Part shown: piece after piece, positions 56,140 through 64,000 of the stretch
How the letters are laid out: every line of letters begins with the position of its first letter
Position numbering within the stretch: position 1 is the first letter of the stretch
NCBI GenBank assembly: GCA_012934845.2
Contig: WNNJ02001804.1
Span: 62,001-126,000, forward strand
Length of the DNA stretch: 64,000 nt
Direction of reading: 5' to 3'
From: Pomphorhynchus laevis
Taxonomy: Eukaryota; Acanthocephala; Palaeacanthocephala; Echinorhynchida; Pomphorhynchidae
Notes under the pieces: model-generated
Seen by the model: only the letters and a program-made list of their open reading frames with translations
What the model was told of the DNA's origin: nothing
Database searches by the model: none
Made by a program: the position numbers and the translations under genes

Positions 56140-57736
56140 CCATATTGTTTTCCAGAACTTCTGTAATATTGCTTTGAGGATATCCTGGTACAATAAGAGT
56201 TCGTTTGTATCCCACAGCTAGGAGTTCAACTGTAGATATCAATGGAGAGCTTTCCCCAGATTTCCGCAATATCACTTACTGTAAAAGATGATACGAAGGA
56301 ACAATAGAAACGCCATCAGGTGATGACGTCATAGTGTTTTAATGTGATATAAATTATATTAAACCTTATAACAATTATTAATAATTATTTATTATATAAT
56401 TTTTAAATGTTGACTTATTGATTTATTTTTATTTATTTATTTTTTTATTTTATAATTTTATTAAATACGTATACTCAGTTAGCTGAATTGATTTGTTTTA
56501 ATCAATATTTTAATTATCAAAGGCTGCAAAGGCAAATTTGTTTTTGTTAAACCTTTCGCTGCTTTAAGCGAAAGGTATAACTAAATGTATTAATTTAGTG
56601 ACTAACAATTTCAAATTACACAAATGTGCAAGTCGGAGTTGCGAAAAAATGCAAAAGTTAAATGTTATCAATTTAAATCAAATTGAGATATGCTCATTAC
56701 TTGTTGGTAATGACACTTGTTATATATAAAATCCAAGCACTAATTCTTACTCATTTTTGACTTTTGATAGGTAATGAGCCACCTACGGTCGGCCATAGTA
56801 CCATGGCACTGTAGGATTGTGTGTAGATCCATTATGTTCCAGTAGGCGTTAAACTAGGGTCGTTCAATTTCACCAATGTAATTTCTGATGTAATTACATC
56901 ACCGTAATTCCATGATCTTTACAAGTATTACAAATTACTTCGTACACTATGTTGCGCTGATTGCATAGATTGCTATCATGCAATTTCGTTATGTAGCTAC
57001 GGACTGGACAAAGAGACAGTTATATAGTTACGAACTGGACAGTTATATGGTTACGGACTTGATTAAGAGGACCATCTATTATTTTGTTCGTGGAAACGGC
57101 TTCGAATAATCTGTCGACCTAGTCTCAAATTTTCTTACGTTATTAGTAAAATCATCATGTATTTATGGAATTTTTAAAAATTGACTTATAACTTTTACAA
57201 TTCGTATGTATTTCACATTTCTCATTTTAAACTTCTCCATTGTTTCTAAATCTTTATCGTCATAATATATAAGCATCACAGCACATTCAATTTAATAATT
57301 TCTTTACCAATAAATATTACTGTTTAAAAGAAATAATAGTTAATTAAAAGTTTTTATTTTTATGAATTAATAACATTGTAGTATAATTATTCTTGTTAAA
57401 TGATCGTAAAATGGTTTAAGCATGATTTACTGCTGAGTGTTAGAGGCGATTAAAACCTTCTTAAAGTGTTGAAGGCGATTTAAATAGAGTTAATATGGTG
57501 ATACGATTAACTTGTTAAAATTTATTGCATAATTTATTAAAACGATTTCTTTTACTTTTATAAAAATTATAATTTTTTAATCAAATTCTTCCAGATCTAC
57601 AAATTAATTTTTATTTTTTTAAACCGATTATTAAATATCCAGGAACAATCATATATAGTTAAACGACAACAAAAATTATTTTGATATTTCGCTAGTAACT
57701 ACCTGCGAAATACAGTAGATGATGCTCTTAAACTGT
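56140..57736. other. AT-rich intergenic DNA
   Basis: No gene is recognised. It holds a MITE-type terminus (CGTATACTCAGTTAGCTGA near 56468) and a 10-bp perfect hairpin at 56551-56576 (ACCTTTCGCT, loop GCTTTA, AGCGAAAGGT). Confidence 0.4.
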
Positions 57737-58274
57737 TTAAAATGTAATTTTTTTGAAAGCTTTGAATTGCCAAACCGAAACGATACCCCAATTAGTTGAC
57801 TGAGCCCACATATTTTGTAACATATTACATGCATCGAAGTCCCTTCTATCCCAGGGCTTTGTTGTGCAAGCCCTTATATTGTAAACGGTTCCTTCGTCGT
57901 CATTTAAATAGGATTTTCTGATTTTCGAAATTCCCCACACTCGACTCAGTTGACGCATCATTTTTAACGTTTATATTATGAATCGGCTGGTACCTTGTCA
58001 AAAGCTGCAAACATATCCATAGAATAAAACAGCTCACAATATGTGTCTTTTCCGACAAAACTCTACAAAGCGCTGGCTGATTTCACAGTTATTCTACTTT
58101 TTCAAATTCGAAATGGTGAGTCATGTTTATTGGCAGAGCTTTCTCACATGCCATCAACTGAGTCCACTTAAATAGAATGTCTCGTGTATTTAGTGCCTTA
58201 AATATATTTAATGTATTACATTTTTGAGTGCAATATTTGTAGCAAATTATTTTGAATTCTATTTGAAATTTCAA
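57737..58274 (-). other. Two short unrecognised minus-strand ORFs
   Basis: Frames 57737-57961 (TVYNIRACTTKPWDRRDFDA) and 58089-58274 (LNTRDILFKWTQLMACEKAL) have ordinary amino-acid composition for this AT content. Between them 'SMDMFAAFDKVPA' is faintly like a reverse-transcriptase motif. They may be debris of an unknown element; no function is assigned. Confidence 0.25.
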
Positions 58275-60014
58275 TTTGGAATTTTTTACTGATTGATAAG
58301 ATACAACACCTTACTGGTACCCTCTGATATTAAACACGTAAAGTTATTTGATTGTCATTAAATAAACCGGACGAAATGAAACCAATAATTTCAGAAGTTA
58401 TTCCTTATTCGAATAACTCGTATGTTATTTATTAGTCAATTCACAAAAATTGATTTTTTTTTAATTTTAAGAATAAATTTTAGCGTTATATAAACATTAA
58501 TTCTATAAAACTTGATAAAATTATTTATTATTTATAATTATCTTTATTTTTATTAATATATAGTATAAAAACGTATACTCAGTTATCTGATTCGATTTAA
58601 TTAGAAATCATCTCTCTGGAGTTATATGATGTCAAACAAGTGTTAACACGGTTACTTGTCATTTAGACTAGTGTGAGCTCTCATCTACTATTAACCTATA
58701 GTTTAAACTGGAGTAATCTCTGAAAATACTGCTTTAAGTGCTCAACACTAATGTCGAACGAAGTTGGAATATTCTAAATAAAAAAATTAGACTAGGTTTC
58801 TTACCATCACTACGGTGGTAACTGATCAGTTGCGTATCTTTAAACGAGGTATATTCGATGTACTGCTTATACACGGTAGAATCTACAAAATTGTGCAAAT
58901 CCCTTGTCTTTAAAAATTTTTTAGGAGCATCCTCTTTTCTGGCTTGTTAACGGACGACCGTTAAAATTGATAATTCAGATAAAATCATGAGAGTAACTTC
59001 ATGCTATCATCTATCAATTCCGGTTTATCACACTGTAAAGATGCGTAAAGGATGGACTATTTTAGAATAGTCCCTTAGGAGCGACAATTTTAGTCCCTTC
59101 TAAGGGACTAAATCAGTCTTTTAGGAGGGACTGATTTTTAATTCTGTTTGTTTTTACAACCGTTAATGGGATTTTTGTTTATTTCATTTTTAACGTTTCA
59201 ATTTAATTTTCTTTCAATTTTAGTTTGTAGGGTTTTATTCTCTCCAGTCAATGGCGCCATTCTATTTATCAAATTCTTTAGTATAAAGAAGTTGATTAAA
59301 GAATATTTATAAATATTCTTGCAAGTAAATACATACAAAAATATACCCTATTTGAGCTGTTAAAACCAGCATATCTTGGTTTATCCGCCCACTGTTTGGA
59401 GTTTTGTAAATCGCTTACTCGTTGTAAAGTTTTTTTTTCATTCATTCTATCACATTTTTTACTACGAATGACGGAAAATCCTAACGAATACCCGTGGCTG
59501 TCAGACTTGATTCCGAGTTTCCATTTTGTCGACCTTGGTATTACATTTTCACAATTTTTGATAAACAACTAATAAAATACACAAAAATATAAAAATAAGC
59601 TAAACGAAACTATATTCTTATCAGTTATAAATCCACGTATTTTTGTTTAACAAATATTTAAATTAAAAAATCTTTTTAAAAATTAGTGGGTACATTTTAT
59701 TTCAGAAGTTTAAGGTTTATAATATTTTATATTCAGTTCTCCTTATTCTTTATCTAAAAAATCCGCTGATCTTAAGATTTCACAATTCTAACTTTTAAGA
59801 AATAATACATGATTAGTTTTAATTGTAATTTATAAATAATTTGTAAATTTTTATTGTAATTAATATACTCAGATATGTGTTATCGGCAAAACATATTTAA
59901 ATTTAAAAATGCAATTCAATATACACAAATGAATTTATTTATTTCGAGACACGATCTTTATTGCTGGATATAAAATCTCAGTGCTTTTAAAAATTGATAA
60001 TGATCCATTATTGA
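58275..60014. other. AT-rich intergenic DNA with short palindromes
   Basis: No recognised gene. A 90-codon minus ORF at 59296-59568 (WKLGIKSDSHGYSLGFSVIR) is unassigned. A 22-base palindrome TTAGTCCCTT-CT-AAGGGACTAA lies at 59090-59111. A MITE-type terminus (CGTATACTCAGTTATCTGA) lies near 58572. Confidence 0.35.
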
Positions 60015-60183
60015 TAAATAATTATTGGAGCTGGATCAGAGAGGAAATTATTATTGATATTTCGCTAACATCTTTTAGCATCTTCAGAAAATTCACCGAA
60101 GATGAATTTTCTGAAGATGCTAACAGAAGTTAGCGAAATATCAAAAATAATTTCTTCTCTGATCCAGCTCCAATAATTATTTA
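60015..60183. mobile_element. Palindromic MITE, complete copy (169 bp)
   Basis: The left end TAAATAATTATTGGAGCTGG is the reverse complement of the right end. Inner blocks ATTTCGCTAAC/GTTAGCGAAAT and TCTTCAGAAAATTCA/TGAATTTTCTGAAGA continue the palindrome to the centre, so almost the whole element folds back. Related copies lie at 71-150 and 3499-3732. Confidence 0.75.
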
Positions 60184-60799
60184 AATCTCAATGCGATTAT
60201 TAAAGCAGCCAAATTCCAACTAGAGACAAGGATCGATCAAATCGCCAAACCAAATCGCCAAAACGTTGCATCAAACTATACACCTCTCAATTATAATCGT
60301 CTTAGATCTGACCGTTCCTATAATGTGTAATCCAGTGGTATTCATGAATCAAATGCGGAAAATTATCAGGTATGTGTGGATAATGACATATTTAATTTAC
60401 GTAATGTTTTATCTCAGCTCTTGATGAAGAGCGATGAAGAGTAAGTTTTTTGTTTGGGAGTTTGGAAGTTATTCAATCTTGGTAAAAAAGGTTTATAACA
60501 ATGGTAGCAATTATATCTGATTGTTATTTTGATCTCAAGCTGTGTTTAATATTTATGGTTTTATCGGTCATCAATTGAATTATCTAGTAGTTATCCAATA
60601 TTTTGCGTTTGTTTTCATTATTTTTGTAATGATAAAGTGTGCAGGATTTTGCACCTAGGTGCTCCATCTTTATTTAGCAGCTTAGTAAATATATCAGTTG
60701 TCATGTTGTGTACTCGTATGTTAAATAATAATTCATAACTATTCAACGTATTTTCTTTGACGATTGTGTCAGAGAACAACTTTGAACTATTTAAAGTAT
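60184..60799. other. Intergenic DNA
   Basis: No gene recognised. A plus-strand stretch at about 60225-60370 reads partly open and ends at CAG/GTATGT, but contains a stop, so I do not call an exon. Confidence 0.3.
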
Positions 60800-61036
60800 C
60801 AAAAATATCGTCTGGAAGAAATTGGTAGTGAAAATGTATTGTGTTAAATTAAGACATTGAACTAAACTATTGATTATCATACTGTTATAGTGTCAATGTA
60901 TAATTTACACTCTAATTGGTTTAATTCAACGAGTCATAAAATTCATCTTAACATCCTACTCGATTCCGTTACAAGTTGGGTAATACATGATCTTGAGACT
61001 AGTTGATTTAAATGAAGTGTATCTTTTTTATAAAGA
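60800..61036. repeat. Dispersed repeat, copy 1 (about 235 bp)
   Basis: From AAAAATATCGTCTGGAAGAA to GACTAGTTGATTTAAATGAA this matches 63367-63594 in the same orientation with scattered differences. It is non-coding. Confidence 0.7.
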
Positions 61037-61411
61037 TATAAAAATATATAAAGTTATTTATATTTAAGTTATTTAAGTTATTTTTATTTATTTACTTTAA
61101 TAAACTGAAGTTATTTAGTTTGTTTTATATAAATATATATAATATATAAAGATATATTTTATCTTTTTTTAAATACATGCTAATGACATATTTTTATAAT
61201 TATAAGAAATCCTTTCATAAACTACAAGTCCTTAATTAGTATCTAATCTAACCTCCCCTACATATTTTAGATTATTAATAAATTAAACTAAATAATAAAT
61301 AAAAATTAAATAATTAAATAATAAATAATTGTTATAATCGTACTCTTATAAAATTTTATATAATTTAAATCAAGTTAAAATAAAAAATTGAAATTTAAAA
61401 AGTCATTTTTA

Positions 61412-61620
61412 TGAATTGACTAATAAATAACAGACGTTGTATCAGAATAAAGAATGTGATCATCATGAGGAACTGCTATGTTATCATGTTTTGGCCATTA
61501 TTCCTCCAACCAACATAGCAGCAGGCCAAATACATGATAATAATGAATTTCCTCTGATTATCTGGTGAATATTATTTTACTACAAAGCAAATTGTTTATT
61601 ATACAAATAAATTTCGCTTA
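61412..61620 (-). repeat. Penelope-associated structured repeat, copy 2
   Basis: It starts with AATAACAGACGTTGTATCAG as at 54054-54073. Helix A is CTGCTATGTT (61473-61482) with AACATAGCAG (61512-61521); helix B is TTTGGCC (61490-61496) with GGCCAAA (61524-61530). Helix B uses different base pairs from copy 1 at the same place. No RT remains beside it. Confidence 0.55.
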
Positions 61621-61739
61621 ATAGTTTAAATATAGTTTTAATAATATTTTTTGATTTGTATATTGTGAATTTAATATTAACAATAGTATAATATATACAA
61701 CATTATGCAAATTTTATATTTGTATATTTAATACATAGC

Positions 61740-62390
61740 GGATAAACAACTAAACCACCAGTCTTTAATGTTTTTAATTAACACGATCAGGAAAGTTTAA
61801 ACCTGCATGCTTTTTTACAACCTTCGTCGGGGAGCTTAACTCGGAATGCGCCTACCACAGACGCCTAGCCTCCAATGAGGCGTTTCGACCTTAGTTTACT
61901 CATCACTACAGGGTGATATCATCAGTGTGGCACGGCAACTACACAACTTCGACAGTACTTAATCCTCAGTAAACCTCTGAAACTTTACTAAGTAAAGTAA
62001 ACTTTACTTCTTTATACAATCTTTTAATTGACATGAACAGAAAAATTTAAACCTTTATGCTTTTTTACAACCCTCGTCGGGAAACACCACATTGGGGACA
62101 AGGATTCTGTGGTAGGAGCATTCCGGTTAAGATTCATAGAAAAAGTCTTAAATATTTTGATAAATCAAAATTATTTAAAGGTAGAAATATCTGTATTTAG
62201 ACAAATAAAAGTTGTTCTTATAGAATGTAATAGTAGCCCAATTATAGCTTACTTACTTTGAAACTTTATAGAATATAAATTTGTTCATAACTGTTTTAAA
62301 CATAAATCTAAATAATATAAAGATATGAAATATATGTTTCGATATTTTGATGATATATGCGTATTTATTCGATAAGTGAATATAAATTGA
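61740..62390 (+). mobile_element. Penelope-like element fragment with inverted leader segments
   Basis: At 62100-62390 a plus-strand leader word (CTGTGGTAGGAGCATTCCG) leads into RT remnants (SPIIAYL; RYFDDICVF). At 61740-61930 the same leader word occurs inverted (CGGAATGCGCCTACCACAG), next to a hammerhead-like motif. A segment of about 70 bases with GCTTTTTTACAACC and CGTCGGG is repeated directly at about 61760-61830 and 62020-62090. Confidence 0.5.
61853..61932 (-). ncRNA. Hammerhead-ribozyme-like motif in a Penelope-like element
   Basis: On the minus strand, 5' to 3': stem I TGCCACA (61932-61926), core CTGATGA (61925-61919), a 32-base stem II region (61918-61887), core GAA plus A (61886-61883), stem III ACGCCT/AGGCGT (61883-61878 with 61866-61861), then C at 61860 as the cleavage base and stem I TGTGGTA (61859-61853). 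Stem I pairs over 7 positions (one G-T) and stem III over 6. All conserved core bases are present, but stem II pairs poorly at its base. Penelope-like elements are known to carry hammerhead motifs. The element may be worn or may need a partner copy. Confidence 0.55.
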
Positions 62391-63366
62391 GTGTCTTTAA
62401 TAGAAATATTCAGAATACTTGAATGTTAAAGTTTTATTTTTATTCTAAAAATTTGAGAGGTGATCCAGATTTTGTTTGTTGTATATGTAGGTCAGTGCAA
62501 CTTGCTGCTGTCAAAAATATTACAAAAATATAAACGAAGTGGTGCTGTAAAACAATCCTATTTTGTTTTTTGCAGTAAGATGTAAAAGCAAACTTAACTT
62601 CGATGCCTTACCTCACAAAGACGAGTACATGATCGTCCTCTAATGTCCCATATTCTACATGTTTTGTCCATAGACACAGAAAATTTTACATTATGTTAAA
62701 GGTTATGTTACAAGTTGACGTGTATCATTTTAATAATCAGATCAGATAACTGAGTCTACGTTTGTATAATATCTAATTTAATATAATATATTATAATATA
62801 TTATAATATAATATCTATCATGTTGGAATTTAACACTTTGCATGTTGATCAACATCGGTGTAGCAATTTTATTATTCTCAAAATTATCGTTCTATCTTGT
62901 TTAATATTATTTAATATTAATCAATTTATTTGATCTTACAATAAGAACTATATCAATCAATTTCGACATGTTCTATACTGTGTAAAATACATGCATTAAG
63001 TTAAATGCATGTATTTGAATACTCAATGAATATTATACAACTATTATACATCGAATATACAAACCAGAGTACAATAATATTTATTTAATATTGGCGCACA
63101 AAGATTTTCATTAAAGACGTTTCGCGTACCGGCTTCTTCCAACTGAAGAAGCCGAAGGCAAATCTTTCTAGGAGAAAAACTTCGTGTACTTCCGTGATTA
63201 AATACATAAAAATTATTGTAGTCTGGTTTGTTTTATTAATAAACGTATTGTATTTTAAGTTACCTTTAAAATTTTTTAGTAAATTACACATTTTATATAT
63301 GTCGTTATTTCCTAGATATAATTTAATTATATTTAAAAGTTAGAATAAAACAAAGAATAATAAAAA
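62391..63366. other. AT-rich intergenic DNA
   Basis: No gene recognised; the 68-codon minus ORF at 63085-63291 is unassigned. A perfect 10-bp hairpin lies at 63130-63154 (CGGCTTCTTC, loop CAACT, GAAGAAGCCG). A MITE-type terminus (GATAACTGAGTCTACG) lies near 62745. Confidence 0.4.
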
Positions 63367-63594
63367 AATATCGTCTGGAAGAAATGGCTATAAAAAATTG
63401 TGTTAAATTAAGACATTGAACTAAGCTATTAATTATCATACTAGTATATTGCTTATGTATAAATTTCACTCTAATTAACTTTATTCAACGAGTCAGAAAA
63501 TTCATCTTAACATTTTTCTCTGTTCCGTTACAAGTTAGATAATACATGAGCTTGAGACTAGTTGATTTAAATGAAGTGTTTCTTTTTTATAATC
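63367..63594. repeat. Dispersed repeat, copy 2
   Basis: Matches 60800-61036 in the same orientation. Its right end continues into CCAATCAGATAACTGAACCT, similar to the terminus of the MITE at 3359-3455, so the repeat may be a larger non-autonomous element. Confidence 0.65.
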
Positions 63595-64000
63595 CAATCA
63601 GATAACTGAACCTACTTACTTATAATATATAAAATAAAGATAAATAATTATAAATAATTAATTATTAAATTTTATACAATTTAAAAAATCTAAAAATTAT
63701 ATTTATATATTATATATAAATATATATTATAATATTATCTATTATATATTTATGTATTTATAAAGTTAAAATTTAATATTGAAATTAAAAAAATAAAAGT
63801 AGATAATAGTATTCAGATGAAATATGTAATATTGATATATTATTATAATATATAATATAACTTTATATAACAAAATATATGTATATTAATCCATTTGATA
63901 TTTATATAATATTAGTATTAGTTATATTCATTAATATTAATTATTATATAAAGTATTATCAAATTAATTTGTGTAATCAATTGATTTGAAAAAATATGTT
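63595..64000. other. Extremely AT-rich DNA
   Basis: Mostly A and T with short TA-rich runs. No coding, RNA or repeat-array signal is visible. Confidence 0.5.

Noticed and set aside
59296-59568. 90-codon minus ORF as a host exon
   Set aside because: No family recognised and no convincing splice sites at its borders.

Overview
The window is nuclear DNA from an AT-rich, repeat-laden invertebrate animal. The evidence is a multi-exon eukaryotic gene with GT-AG introns, a histone H3 gene, a mitochondrial-type glutaredoxin gene, a nuclear tRNA-His gene, and several retroelement clades common in invertebrates. I cannot place the species. The long LINE at 17-20.6 kb resembles flatworm-type CR1/L2 elements, and the RLE-type elements resemble those of cnidarians and other basal animals, but this is recall of families and not a search.

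Host genes. (1) The left 13 kb holds the minus-strand gene for the Sec1/Munc18 protein SLY1 (SCFD1). Fifteen exons were rebuilt by hand from splice sites, reading phase and protein similarity. The first exon was not found and the last exons lie beyond base 1. Nine introns are 45-850 bases long; two are swollen, one by a 2.3-kb minisatellite with a 15-bp unit and one by LINE, Penelope and MITE debris. (2) A divergent intronless histone H3 gene lies at 24.5-24.9 kb (minus). (3) An intronless CGFS glutaredoxin (GRX5) gene lies at 45.9-46.2 kb (plus). (4) tRNA-His(GTG) lies at 56.05 kb (plus).

Mobile elements fill most of the rest. One CR1-like LINE family (here LINE-A) has about nine copies or fragments (4.4-6.1, 14.2-16.5, 20.7-23.3, 29.6-31.6, 35.0-37.7, 41.2-41.3, 42.3-45.5, 47.5-48.1 and 54.7-54.9 kb). 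It has a very short 3' tail ending in a stem-loop that keeps pairing while its bases change. A second LINE (LINE-B, 17.1-20.6 kb) is nearly full length and ends in a TAA microsatellite. Two non-LTR elements with a restriction-like endonuclease (RLE) lie at 25.6-28.9 and 48.2-53.9 kb. LTR-retrotransposon fossils lie at 32-34.6, 37.7-40.5 and 41.5-42.3 kb. Penelope-like fragments with structured RNA motifs, one hammerhead-like, lie at 3-4, 6.3, 54-55.7 and 61.4-62.4 kb.

The most unusual object is the second RLE element. Its endonuclease reading frame continues without a stop into a complete-looking protein tyrosine phosphatase domain with HCX5R and WPD motifs, followed by an acidic tail. Its leader is about 68 copies of a 13-bp repeat. 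Two further 13-bp minisatellites lie in the window, and all three are near a shared leader-like motif; one sits in a 266-bp insertion flanked by 21-bp direct repeats. The right-hand 8 kb (56-64 kb) is AT-rich, carries the tRNA, MITEs and dispersed repeats, and shows no protein gene I can recognise.
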